Shown here: in pieces, positions 8,411 through 15,917 of the stretch | Layout of the letters: the number at the start of each line of letters is the position of its first letter | Position numbering within the stretch: position 1 is the first letter of the stretch | Assembly: GCA_964603655.1 (NCBI GenBank) | Contig: CAZRVZ010000095.1 | Location: 1 to 23,017 of the forward strand | From: JACPWY01 sp964603655 | GTDB taxonomy: Bacteria; Bdellovibrionota; FAC87; UBA2466 | Direction of reading: 5' to 3' | Length of the DNA: 23,017 bases | Translations under genes and position numbers: made by a program | The notes under the pieces: generated by a model | Database searches by the model: none | Told to the model about the DNA's origin: nothing | The model's input: only the letters and a program-made list of their open reading frames with translations

Positions 8411-8731
8411 TTGCCATAAATTCCTGTCCCGTTTCTTCGAAGCGCGATAGAAATTTGTTACTGCCTTTCGGGAGTACCTTTATACAGACTGCCGAAACGG
8501 CGCGCTAAAACCCCCAGTCAAATCAGGCCCCACTTTCGGAATACGGGCTGGATTCGAGTTGCCGTGTCCAAGTTTGGGACAGGAAAAGACTCTTTAAAAT
8601 CACTGCTTCCGTCGTTCGAGTGGAGCGCCTGCCTATCCCTTCGACACCGTTGCAGTCCTGTTTACAGCCGTAAAGGGCTTGGCCTATGCTTTGCTCTGTC
8701 ATAGGGGTGTACGGTGAAGTTGGAGGGGGAT
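8411..8731. other. Gene-free stretch with one palindromic-repeat copy
   Basis: No convincing gene is present on either strand. It holds a copy of the dispersed repeat, GTTACTGCCTTTCGGGAGT at 8457-8475, and a small GCCG-AAA-CGGC hairpin near 8491-8501. The last part carries the ribosome-binding site of the next gene. Confidence 0.5.
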
Positions 8732-9214
8732 ATGAAACGGGGAATTGTTTCGTTAGCGTTGCCGTGGATGCTGTATTGCTCCGTTTCGAGCGCGATCGGG
8801 TTAGGCAAAATTGAGATCGGTTCGGGCGTGCCATCGGTGGTGCGTCCGAGCCGCCTTCATTTTGAGATCGGCAACCTGGCCGACGAGTGCGGTATTTGGC
8901 GTCGGGTCAATCAAAAGACCCAGGGAAAGCGCTCCGAGCTCATTGGGCGATTTGAGGTGACGTCGCGTCTATTGCAGACCGCGCGCGAGGAGATCGGGCG
9001 TTGTGCTACAGCAAACAAATTGCAGGACGAGGCTGAGGTGGCCGAGGTGTGTGGCCTGGCTTATCAGATCTGGCTAGAGCTGGGGACTACGGCGGCTTCT
9101 CTCGAGGAGGAAGCTCAGACTCTCGAACATGAACAGATTCAGCTAAAAGATCTCATCAGCGCAAACTGCTCCCGATTGCCGGACGGTGTGATTCTGTCGT
9201 CCGCAGGAAAGTAG
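8732..9214 (+). CDS. Exported helical protein of unknown function
   Basis: A 160-residue protein with a signal peptide (MKRGIVSLALPWMLYCSVSSA). The mature part is rich in Glu, Leu, Ala and Arg and probably helical or coiled-coil; its four cysteines (ECGIW, GRCATAN, EVCGLA, ANCSRL) are spaced so that two disulfides are possible. The ATG at 8732 is preferred over an in-frame GTG at 8714, because GGAGGGGG lies directly upstream and it places the positive charge at the start of the signal peptide. No family recognised. The stop codon lies in AAAGTAGTGACC, a weak match to the palindromic repeat half-site. Confidence 0.68.
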   Translation: MKRGIVSLALPWMLYCSVSSAIGLGKIEIGSGVPSVVRPSRLHFEIGNLADECGIWRRVNQKTQGKRSELIGRFEVTSRLLQTAREEIGRCATANKLQDEAEVAEVCGLAYQIWLELGTTAASLEEEAQTLEHEQIQLKDLISANCSRLPDGVILSSAGK

Positions 9215-9224
9215 TGACCTTGAA

Positions 9225-9716
9225 TTACGTCGCAGTCTTTGCCAGCAGCGAAAACATCAGAATAAATCCGATAGTTCGTAAACCAAATGCCGTCAGGGCA
9301 AGGCGAACGTGCCAGGTGCGCGTGCTGACAGTCCCCAGATTCTTAAGCCGCTTATTTCCCAAATAATACACCGGAAAATAGAGAACCACAGCCAGCGTCG
9401 AAAACAGAATGTGAAACTGCTGAAGGGGGCCGAGCTTAAATGCCAGGGCCGTTCCAATGGCGTCCCGGGCGAATTCGAGAAGCAGTACCAAAACCAAGTC
9501 CGCGCCAAGCGCAATTCTCATCTGGCGTACGTGAATAGCGCGATTCTTTCGGTGCCAGAGTCCGTAGACCATCATCAGGTAGGCGGCCGTCGCCCAGGCC
9601 ATGTAAGGCGTGGTAAGCGACCAAATGGCCGCTACAGCGACAGCCGTCAAAAGCAAAAACGGACTGAGCAGACTTTTTAACGCCAGTTTTGAGTCTTTTT
9701 CATTCGATAACGACAT
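9225..9716 (-). CDS. Five-helix inner membrane protein, unknown function
   Basis: A 163-residue integral membrane protein with about five hydrophobic helices (roughly residues 12-31, 37-53, 67-85, 98-118 and 136-158). Histidines at the start of helices four and five (FHILFS and WHVRLALTAF) could be heme or metal ligands, as in several small cytochrome-like membrane families, but I cannot assign a family. It is transcribed away from the ABC transporter genes. It ends about 10 bp from the 3' end of the preceding rightward gene, so the two converge. Confidence 0.65.
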   Translation of the reverse strand: MSLSNEKDSKLALKSLLSPFLLLTAVAVAAIWSLTTPYMAWATAAYLMMVYGLWHRKNRAIHVRQMRIALGADLVLVLLLEFARDAIGTALAFKLGPLQQFHILFSTLAVVLYFPVYYLGNKRLKNLGTVSTRTWHVRLALTAFGLRTIGFILMFSLLAKTAT

Positions 9717-9759
9717 AAGTTCGTTTCCAAAGTTGACGTCCGTTGATAACTTAACTCCT

Positions 9760-11502
9760 GTGAATATTACCCGGGCCCCAGTTAAGATCGTTCGCTCGAT
9801 TTCAGTAATCGATCTTATCCTATTTTTGGCGCTTGTCTTTATCTTCTATGCCTTCGCCGGTGTCGCGCGCGAATGGACGGGCCCATTTCATTCCCACACC
9901 GAAATCGATTTGAGTCTGAGGGCACTGCCTCAATACGCTTTTTTTTCACTCGTTCGCGGGTTTGCGGCCTACACCATTTCGCTGGTCTTTAGCGTCGGCT
10001 ACGGCTATCTGGCGGCCCACTCGCGCGTGGCCGAGCGCATTCTGATCGCCGTCTTGGACATTCTGCAGAGTATTCCGGTTCTGGCCTTTCTTCCGGGCGT
10101 AGTACTGGCGCTTGTCGCCCTCTTTCCTCACAGCAATACGGGGCTTGAGATCGCCTCGATCTTCATGATCTTTAACGGGCAGGTCTGGAACATGACCTTT
10201 AGTTTCTATTCATCGGTAAAGGGAGTGCCTCCGGAGCTTCGCGACGTTTCCCAAGTGTTTCGATTCAACCGCTGGGATACTCTCAAAAAAATCGAGATGC
10301 CGTTCGCGATGAATGGGCTGCTTTGGAACAGTATGCTGTCGATGGCTGGCGGCTGGTTCTTTCTGATGGTGGCCGAGTCGTTCACCCTGGGAGACAAGAA
10401 TTTTCGCCTGCCCGGAATTGGCTCGTATATCGCGGTTGCCTATGAAGAGCAAAATCAAAGGGCCATGGCCGCAGGCCTCGTGGCGATGCTCTTTATAATC
10501 GTGGTGGTCGATCGCCTGCTGTGGGCCCCGCTCGTGGGGTGGTCGGAACGATTCCGATTGGAAACCCTGCTGGAGGAGTCGGATTCCAATTTCAGCTGGG
10601 CCGCCTGGACGAAACGATCCGTCATTTTACGGTTGTTCACATTTGTTTCCGGGTGGCTCCAGCGTCGGGACAAAAGCACCACGGCCAAGATGATTCAGGG
10701 CCGTAAGGCTCTGCACCGGGCCGTCGGATTTGACCCCGCGCGCGCTCTCGGCGTTCTCAAGTGGGTGGGGTTGGCGTTAATCCTAGGTGTCTCAATACTG
10801 GGCGCGAAAAACCTGGTGGGAATTCTGGCGCGCACTCACACCGAGATGTGGCTGACCTATATTCGGGATACGTTCTTTACAATGATTCGCGTGGCCGTGG
10901 CGGTCGTTTTTGGAAGTCTCTGGGCGATTCCCGTGGGGGTGTGGATCGGAACGCACCCGCAATGGACCCGGCGACTCCAGCCCATCGTTCAGATGACAGC
11001 GTCTTTTCCCTATCCCATGGTATTTCCTCTGATCGCGACGCTTCTAGCCCGCTTCGGAGTCGGTGTTGAGATGGGTGCGGCCGTGCTGATGATTTTCGGA
11101 TCCCAATGGTACATCTTGTTCAACGTCATCAGCGGAGCCACCCGAATCCCGCACCACCTTCTGGACGTGGCCCAGGTATTTCGGGTGCGCGGTATTCGGT
11201 ATTGGACGTCGATTGTTCTTCCTGGAATTTTTCCCGATCTCGTGAACGGGTGGATTACGGCGGCCGGTGGTGCTTGGAACGCCTGTATCGTTTCCGAATA
11301 TGTGAAAAACGGGCCACACACCTTCATCGCAACCGGTATTGGCGCTTCGATCACACGGGCGGCGACGGATACTGATTTCCCCGCGCTCGCCGCCGCCGTC
11401 GTCACAATGGTAACGACGGTGGTACTTCTCAATCGAGTTTTTTGGGGAAGCCTTTACCAACTTGCCGAGACGAAGTACCGTCTGGACTCGGTGAACGAAT
11501 GA
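9760..11502 (+). CDS. Two-domain ABC transporter permease (NitT/TauT type)
   Basis: Inner-membrane permease with two fused BPD-type halves, each with about six helices and its own EAA-like coupling loop: VPPELRDVSQVFRFNRWDTL followed by MP in the first half, and IPHHLLDVAQVFRVRGIRYW followed by LP in the second. One polypeptide therefore forms the whole channel. Family knowledge points to uptake of small anions or similar compounds (nitrate, sulfonate, bicarbonate type); the substrate is unknown. Its TGA overlaps the ATG of the ATPase gene (ATGA), so the two are coupled. The start is uncertain: the frame is open back to a GTG at 9610 inside the divergent membrane gene. The GTG at 9760 or TTG at 9733 avoids that overlap, but neither has a clear ribosome-binding site. 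Confidence 0.88.
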   Translation: MNITRAPVKIVRSISVIDLILFLALVFIFYAFAGVAREWTGPFHSHTEIDLSLRALPQYAFFSLVRGFAAYTISLVFSVGYGYLAAHSRVAERILIAVLDILQSIPVLAFLPGVVLALVALFPHSNTGLEIASIFMIFNGQVWNMTFSFYSSVKGVPPELRDVSQVFRFNRWDTLKKIEMPFAMNGLLWNSMLSMAGGWFFLMVAESFTLGDKNFRLPGIGSYIAVAYEEQNQRAMAAGLVAMLFIIVVVDRLLWAPLVGWSERFRLETLLEESDSNFSWAAWTKRSVILRLFTFVSGWLQRRDKSTTAKMIQGRKALHRAVGFDPARALGVLKWVGLALILGVSILGAKNLVGILARTHTEMWLTYIRDTFFTMIRVAVAVVFGSLWAIPVGVWIGTHPQWTRRLQPIVQMTASFPYPMVFPLIATLLARFGVGVEMGAAVLMIFGSQWYILFNVISGATRIPHHLLDVAQVFRVRGIRYWTSIVLPGIFPDLVNGWITAAGGAWNACIVSEYVKNGPHTFIATGIGASITRAATDTDFPALAAAVVTMVTTVVLLNRVFWGSLYQLAETKYRLDSVNE

Positions 11503-12824
11503 GTCAGCCTCTCGTCGCATTAGAACGCATTTCCCACCGGTTTCGTCTGGGGCCCGATCGGGAGCTTCCCGTGTTGAAAAATATCAACGTTCATGTGAAT
11601 CCCGAAGAGGTGGTGGCATTTTTGGGCCCGTCCGGTTGTGGAAAAACGACGATGCTCAAGATCATGGCGGGGTTACTTAGACCGTCCGAGGGGGATGTAT
11701 TTTCTCACGGAAAGCGGCTTTCCGGGCTAAACCCGCATATGGCGATGGTTTTTCAGAGCCCGGCGCTTTTGCCCTGGTTTACGGTCGAGCAGAATATTGC
11801 GGTGGGTTTGCACGCGCGGGATCTCTCGCCACGCCAAATAAAGATACGAACGAACGAGGCGGTGGACCTCGTCGGACTCGGCGGTTTCGAAGAGGCTTAT
11901 CCCCGAGAACTCAGCGGCGGAATGCGAAGCCGAGTGGGTATTGCGAGAGCGCTCGCTGTTCGCTCCGAGTTATTATGTTTGGATGAGCCGTTCGGTTCGC
12001 TCGATGTGCTTACGGCCGAAAACCTACGCGCTGAGGTCATCGATATTTGGAGAGAAAAATCCAAGGTGGTAAAAGCCGTCATACTCGTGACACACAATAT
12101 TTATGAAGCTGTTTTCATGGCGCAGCGGATTTTCGTGCTTGGCTCCGAACCGGGTCATGTTCGCACCGTTTTGAATAATCCGGCCCCGTATCCGCGAAAT
12201 CCCAAGGACGTGAAATTCATGGAGCTTGTCGATGTCATCCACGCCGTCATCACCGAAGCATTAATTCCGGAAGAGACCGAAAAGCCTCTCGTGGTTCAGC
12301 CGGCGTGGTACCAGGGTTTGGAAAATCTCCCTCCGGTGAACCCCAGCGAAATCATCGGGTTGATGGAGGTGCTTGATAATTCCGGCGGGAGCATGGATAT
12401 CTTCAAACTGGCTACCGAAACTGCCAGCGAGTTTGGCCATTGTCTCGCCGTGACTAAAACCACCGAACTTCTCGATTTTGTGGACACGCCAAAGCAGGCC
12501 GTTGCGTTTACCGAATTGGGAAAACGTTTTGTCCGGGCCGACACCGCCGAGCGAAAAAATCTCTTTTCCCACCAGGTGAGGTCGCTGCGTGTCTTTCAGA
12601 GTCTGCTATCCTGGATTGAGGAGATTGCCGAAAAGGAAATTTCCCGAGAAGCAGTGATCACTAAGTTGCAGGAATTTTTCCCGAATGAAAATCTGGAGAC
12701 GCTGTTCGATACCCTTGTCGGTTTCGGCCGTTACGGTGAGATTATTTCTTACAATGTGAAGAACGGCATCCTGAGTCTCCCCCGCGCCGACGAAGACGTT
12801 CCGCTGGACACTGACGAGCCATAA
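11499..12824 (+). CDS. ABC transporter ATPase with C-terminal AAA-associated domain
   Basis: ATPase partner of the preceding permease, 441 residues, longer than the usual 260. The ABC domain has Walker A GPSGCGKTT (43-51), Q-loop Gln86, signature LSGGMRSR (138-145), Walker B LLCLDEP (158-164) with catalytic Glu163, and switch His199, so it should hydrolyse ATP. Residues about 300-430 match the AAA-associated domain found on some nitrate/sulfonate-type ATPases; it is helical and thought to be regulatory. The ATG overlaps the permease stop. The stop is followed directly by a copy of the dispersed palindromic repeat (12823-12847). No solute-binding protein is encoded nearby. Confidence 0.93.
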   Translation: MSQPLVALERISHRFRLGPDRELPVLKNINVHVNPEEVVAFLGPSGCGKTTMLKIMAGLLRPSEGDVFSHGKRLSGLNPHMAMVFQSPALLPWFTVEQNIAVGLHARDLSPRQIKIRTNEAVDLVGLGGFEEAYPRELSGGMRSRVGIARALAVRSELLCLDEPFGSLDVLTAENLRAEVIDIWREKSKVVKAVILVTHNIYEAVFMAQRIFVLGSEPGHVRTVLNNPAPYPRNPKDVKFMELVDVIHAVITEALIPEETEKPLVVQPAWYQGLENLPPVNPSEIIGLMEVLDNSGGSMDIFKLATETASEFGHCLAVTKTTELLDFVDTPKQAVAFTELGKRFVRADTAERKNLFSHQVRSLRVFQSLLSWIEEIAEKEISREAVITKLQEFFPNENLETLFDTLVGFGRYGEIISYNVKNGILSLPRADEDVPLDTDEP

Positions 12825-12847
12825 AGGTAGTAACGCGTTTCGGGAGT
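12823..12847. repeat. Dispersed palindromic repeat, copy at the ABC operon end
   Basis: AAAGGTAGTAAC (12823-12834, sharing the final base pairs of the stop codon) followed by TTTCGGGAGT (12838-12847). It matches the hairpin at 13945-13977 except that the left outer arm is missing. Confidence 0.6.
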
Positions 12848-12866
12848 GCCTTCCGGGAAAAAACTG

Positions 12867-13178
12867 CTAACTGGTTTTTGGGATACACATCCCTTGCATC
12901 AGGATTTTATTCGTCCAGGAGAAAAAGCCGTGGCTGGTTGAGTACTGGGTGGAAATACCCTTGATACGTCCACCGGAACATTGACTCATGAGATCTTTTT
13001 GAGCCTGTTCCACGTAATCGGTATTTCCTGCAAAACCCATCACCACAAACTGTTCCGATTGGGCAGAGATCGGGTTACCATCGCCAAATCCACCGTAGGG
13101 TTCAAAGCTACTCGTATGAACGTGATGAATGCTATGCGTACACGCTGTGAGAAGTAGCGCCGTTGCCAGAATTCGCAT
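12867..13178 (-). CDS. Small lipoprotein, third of three tandem paralogues
   Basis: A 103-residue lipoprotein with signal MRILATALLLTAC; the lipobox LTAC gives the acylated cysteine. The mature part shares a pattern with its two upstream neighbours: FVVMGFAGNTDYV, then a cysteine before GGRIKGI, and a C-terminal GMC. The ATG at 13178 reuses the last base of the preceding stop codon (TAATG), so it is translated from the same message. An in-frame ATG at 13196 is disfavoured because the lipoprotein signal starts at 13178. Function unknown; likely membrane-anchored in the periplasm. Confidence 0.75.
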   Translation of the reverse strand: MRILATALLLTACTHSIHHVHTSSFEPYGGFGDGNPISAQSEQFVVMGFAGNTDYVEQAQKDLMSQCSGGRIKGISTQYSTSHGFFSWTNKILMQGMCIPKTS

Positions 13179-13480
13179 TAGGCTCTCCGATTGCAAAAAC
13201 CGCGTGCATTGACCACGCGTTTCCAGAAAAACACTGGAAAGTAGACTACCGTTTCATCTTTCGTCAGGATGCCGCTCACCACGCCACCGGGGCACTTGCT
13301 TTTGAGGTCGTCGGTGAGCTCATCGACATAGTCATTGTTGAAATTAAATGCCATAAAAACAAACTTGGACCGATTGGCCTCGATCACAGTTTGTCTATCG
13401 GCGGGAATCTGGGTGAGCGAAACGGAATTTAGATAGGCGCATCCGCTGAGCAAACCTAGCGATACAATCAACCACTTCAT
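13178..13480 (-). CDS. Small lipoprotein, second of three tandem paralogues
   Basis: A 100-residue lipoprotein with signal MKWLIVSLGLLSGC (lipobox LSGC). The mature part contains FVFMAFNFNNDYVDELTDDL, then KCPGGVVSGI, and ends with RGFC, the same framework as both neighbours. The ATG overlaps the upstream stop as ATGA, and its own stop overlaps the next start as TAATG. The paralogy with the third gene is strongest in the FVxMxFxxNxDYV block. No known family is recognised. Confidence 0.75.
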   Translation of the reverse strand: MKWLIVSLGLLSGCAYLNSVSLTQIPADRQTVIEANRSKFVFMAFNFNNDYVDELTDDLKSKCPGGVVSGILTKDETVVYFPVFFWKRVVNARGFCNRRA

Positions 13481-13902
13481 GTTTTCTTCTCCATGCAATA
13501 GCCCTTAATCTTAACAATTTCCCCGCTGATGACCGGGTATTTTCGCGACTCTCGAATCGATGTTAGTCCGGTAATGCGCCCCGACGGGCACGCCTGATAT
13601 AGGTCGTTAACCAGATTCTTAGCATACGCATCGCTAAAAACCGGATTACCGGTGCGGGGACCCTGTTGGAAGAGGCTCATGATGGTGTGAATACTCTCCA
13701 AGGCGTCCTTGGCTTTCTTGTCCTTCGTTAATGCCTTGGCGATATTCTTGGCCCCTTCGAAATCAACGCCAGTCTCACTGACTTTAAGGTCGAAGGGGCG
13801 CAGGTTAAAGCCGGCGCTGTTGTCAATATCGCCTACCTGCGCGTGGTGAAGAACGGCGCATCCGGAAAGCCACAGCGGGAAAAAGAACCTTAGAAGTCGC
13901 AT
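13477..13902 (-). CDS. Lipoprotein, first of three tandem paralogues
   Basis: A 141-residue lipoprotein with signal MRLLRFFFPLWLSGC (lipobox LSGC). It is longer than the next two because of an extra helical, Lys-rich middle section (KNIAKALTKDKKAKDALESI). The C-terminal part, YAKNLVNDLYQACPSGRITG and later KGYC, matches the neighbours. An in-frame ATG at 13923 would add seven residues; I prefer 13902 because it starts the signal peptide directly, but neither has an ideal ribosome-binding site. It is the first gene of the overlapping trio and lies after a strong hairpin that separates it from tadA. Confidence 0.75.
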   Translation of the reverse strand: MRLLRFFFPLWLSGCAVLHHAQVGDIDNSAGFNLRPFDLKVSETGVDFEGAKNIAKALTKDKKAKDALESIHTIMSLFQQGPRTGNPVFSDAYAKNLVNDLYQACPSGRITGLTSIRESRKYPVISGEIVKIKGYCMEKKT

Positions 13903-13944
13903 GATGGGTAAGTTGTAAGGCATGTCCTCGGTGGACGCAAGTTC

Positions 13945-13977
13945 ACTCCCAAAAGGTAGTAACTATCTTTTGGGAGT
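13945..13977. repeat. Dispersed palindromic repeat, complete hairpin copy
   Basis: A perfect 11-bp inverted repeat, ACTCCCAAAAG (13945-13955) and CTTTTGGGAGT (13967-13977), around the 11-nt loop GTAGTAACTAT. It lies between tadA and the lipoprotein trio. There is no T-run on either side, so a role as a terminator is possible but not standard. A further GGGAGTCCTTCCGGGA stretch beside it overlaps the tadA stop and recurs after the ABC operon. Confidence 0.85.
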
Positions 13978-13982
13978 TCCCT

Positions 13983-14480
13983 TTAGGGAGTCCTTCCGGG
14001 ACCTCGCTTAGCTTTAAAATACGCGCTCAGAAGGGCGGCGCACTCCGGCTCACGGATAGCGCCTGTTACGGTGGTGAAGCGGTGGTCGAAAACGCCCGAG
14101 TCGATAAGGGGTCGGATGCGGGTAATGCCTGCGTTTTTGGTGTCGGCGGCTCCATAATAAAGGTGGGTGAGGCGGGCCGAGAGGAGCGCGCCAGTGCACA
14201 TGAGGCAGGGCTCGACTGTGACGAACAATGCGGTATCGGGCGGCAGGCGCCACGATTTTTCACGGGCGTTGTAGTTTTCGAGCGCGACCAGCTCTGCGTG
14301 TCCCAGGGTTTTGCCTGAGTGTTCTCGGGTATTGAAACCCTGCGAGAGTGTATGGCCATTAGCGACTAAGATCGCCCCCACCGGAACCTCATCGTGATCG
14401 CCCGCAGTTTGTGCCAGCGCCAATGCCTGCAGCATCCACTTGTCCAATTCGTCAGGCGTCATGCCTTCATTGGAACTCAA
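13983..14480 (-). CDS. tadA: tRNA-specific adenosine deaminase TadA
   Basis: Zinc hydrolase that converts adenosine to inosine at the wobble position of tRNA-Arg(ACG), acting as a cytosolic dimer. The zinc site is complete: His61 with the catalytic Glu63 in GHAELVAL, and Cys92/Cys95 in PCLMC. The fold starts at residues 10-20 (DELDKWMLQALALA), and total length (165) is normal. The longest frame starts with TTG at 14480, preceded by GAAGGG; an ATG at 14462 (MTPDELDKW) is an equally sensible start. The coding end runs into a repeat-like GGAAGGACTCCC sequence, and the last few residues (RGPGRTP) come from it. Confidence 0.93.
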   Translation of the reverse strand: MSSNEGMTPDELDKWMLQALALAQTAGDHDEVPVGAILVANGHTLSQGFNTREHSGKTLGHAELVALENYNAREKSWRLPPDTALFVTVEPCLMCTGALLSARLTHLYYGAADTKNAGITRIRPLIDSGVFDHRFTTVTGAIREPECAALLSAYFKAKRGPGRTP

Positions 14481-14525
14481 AAACCCTTCGTTGAAAATGG
14501 CACAGTGGTCACCCGACGACAGCCC

Positions 14526-14954
14526 TCACTGCACTTTCTCGAAATGAAGCGGGACATTTCGCATGCCCGAATAGTCGCAAAGTGAATTGACGAACATCGG
14601 TGATGCCCAATATCCGTTCAATATGGATCCAGACTCCTGTGGTGAAAGTCGCAGATCTACCGGAAAGAAGCACCCGGCGACATCTCGATATCTGCCATAG
14701 GCCACCCAGGCGTTCTTGGATGTGGAGAATCGAAAGGGATAGGTGAAAATCACCGGATACTCGGCGCCCGAATCGGGATCGGTAACGGAAGTGTCGAAGG
14801 CGAATGCGCAGTCGCTTTGGATCTCAAGCGGTGCGCCAGTGCGAACTTCGACGAACGTACCGGCGATGGTTTTGCAGTCCTGCTGGCTGGAAAAACCGAA
14901 TGAGGCCGTCAAAAAACAAGCCGCCAAAAAGAAACTGATCGGTGCTCGGTACAT
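14526..14954 (-). CDS. Exported four-cysteine protein, paralogue A
   Basis: A 142-residue protein with a signal peptide (MYRAPISFFLAACFLTASFG). It is clearly related to the gene just upstream (14955-15347): both have a C-x2-IAG/VAG start, an ERT/VRT..L.I..DC motif, R(F/Y)STS, AWV(A/G)YG, GC(F/N)FP.D and a late cysteine followed by SG. The four shared cysteines suggest two conserved disulfides. The ATG directly abuts the neighbour's stop (TAAATG), with GGCAGGA upstream. No known family recognised. Likely secreted or periplasmic, beta-rich. Confidence 0.75.
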   Translation of the reverse strand: MYRAPISFFLAACFLTASFGFSSQQDCKTIAGTFVEVRTGAPLEIQSDCAFAFDTSVTDPDSGAEYPVIFTYPFRFSTSKNAWVAYGRYRDVAGCFFPVDLRLSPQESGSILNGYWASPMFVNSLCDYSGMRNVPLHFEKVQ

Positions 14955-15347
14955 TTAGTCCTGCCTCACGAAGGTCAGATTCTGTTTGCCGCCGCCGCTG
15001 AAGGAACATCGGGGGGTAAAAAAACGTGGATATCGGAAATAACCTTGGAGAATTTCACCGTGGTCTTTTGGATAGAGAACGATATCGGCCGGGAAGTTGC
15101 AGCCAAACCCGGTTACCATTTGGCCATAACCCACCCACGCCCCTAACATCGACGTCGAGTAACGTAACAAAGAAGTGAATCGGATCGGGTGTCTTCCGGT
15201 GGTTAATTCCGGAGAGATATCAAATGTGCAGTCGTCCGAAATCGTCAGGTGTTGCAGCGTTCGCGCCTCGGCGTAGGATCCAGCGACAATTTCACACGGT
15301 TGGGTCGACGCGATAACGTTAAAGCTCAGTAAAAGAAGAATCAGCAT
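14955..15347 (-). CDS. Exported four-cysteine protein, paralogue B
   Basis: A 130-residue protein starting MLILLLLSFNVIAS, a signal peptide that lacks a basic residue before the hydrophobic core. The ATG at 15347 is chosen because AGGGGGA lies just before it; the frame continues upstream to 15455 but without signal character. Four cysteines align with those of the downstream paralogue (PCEIVAG, DDCTF, FGCNFP, RCSFSG). It is the first gene of a two-gene operon and is divergent from the HxH protein gene at 15509. Function unknown. Confidence 0.75.
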   Translation of the reverse strand: MLILLLLSFNVIASTQPCEIVAGSYAEARTLQHLTISDDCTFDISPELTTGRHPIRFTSLLRYSTSMLGAWVGYGQMVTGFGCNFPADIVLYPKDHGEILQGYFRYPRFFTPRCSFSGGGKQNLTFVRQD

Positions 15348-15508
15348 ATGTCCCCCTAATTCAATGTTTATAGGCTGAATGAGGGGGTCTGAAAAGTCTT
15401 TCCAGTCGGATCTCTGGCCAGCCCTGCGGCTCCCGCATTGGAAAGTGTTAGTCATGCCCAGAACGGGTGAGTCGTGATAAAGTTTGAAAAAATTCTTTAG
15501 GGGGATTC

Positions 15509-15835
15509 ATGAAGAGACGTGAACTGATCCAGGATTTTCTTTTAGCGCTGGCAACGGTGCCGATTACGTTGGTTATAACGCGATGCGGCAACACCACGGT
15601 TTCAGTTGGCGGGGTGACTGCGACCATTGCCGACAACCATGGTCACACGGCGACACTTTCCGAAACTCAGCTCACCACCGCTGCCGCCATCGAGCTGGAT
15701 ATTGCTGGCGCGTCGTCCCATACCCATACCATTAGTGTTACGGCAGCCGAGATGGTGAGCATCAAGGCGGGGACTCAGGTCGCTAAGACCAGTACCTCGG
15801 GCGGCGGCCACACCCATGCCGTTACCTTCAACTGA
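15509..15835 (+). CDS. Exported protein with three HxH motifs
   Basis: A 108-residue protein with a twin-arginine-like start (MKRRELIQDFLLALATVPIT), a cysteine at residue 26 (TRCG) that is a poor lipobox because Arg precedes it, and a Thr/Ser/Ala-rich mature domain. His-x-His occurs three times, at residues 44/46 (NHGHTATL), 71/73 (SHTHTIS) and 101/103 (GHTHAVTF), spaced about 27-30 apart, as though from a repeated beta-hairpin unit. I recall similar small HTH-dotted proteins in delta-proteobacteria, but no function. Metal binding is an inference from the histidines. GGGGG lies 5-6 nt before the ATG. It sits 82 bp before the CADD-like gene on the same strand. Confidence 0.72.
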   Translation: MKRRELIQDFLLALATVPITLVITRCGNTTVSVGGVTATIADNHGHTATLSETQLTTAAAIELDIAGASSHTHTISVTAAEMVSIKAGTQVAKTSTSGGGHTHAVTFN

Positions 15836-15864
15836 GTCTCAAAAATGGCGCGGTTTCGCCGGCG

Positions 15865-15892
15865 TTGACCCTCGGCCAATCCTTATAATAAA
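15865..15892 (+). promoter_or_regulatory. Possible promoter of the CADD-like gene
   Basis: TTGACC (15865-15870) and AATAAA (15887-15892) are separated by 16 nt; a better -10 word TATAAT (15884-15889) is only 13 nt away. It lies 25 nt before the GTG start. Confidence 0.35.
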
Positions 15893-15917
15893 GTGGCCTT
15901 ATTCAAAGGGGGTACCC

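Noticed and set aside
8523..8600. tRNA-like CTCGAATCC word on the minus strand
   Set aside because: No T-stem or acceptor-stem pairing can be formed around it.
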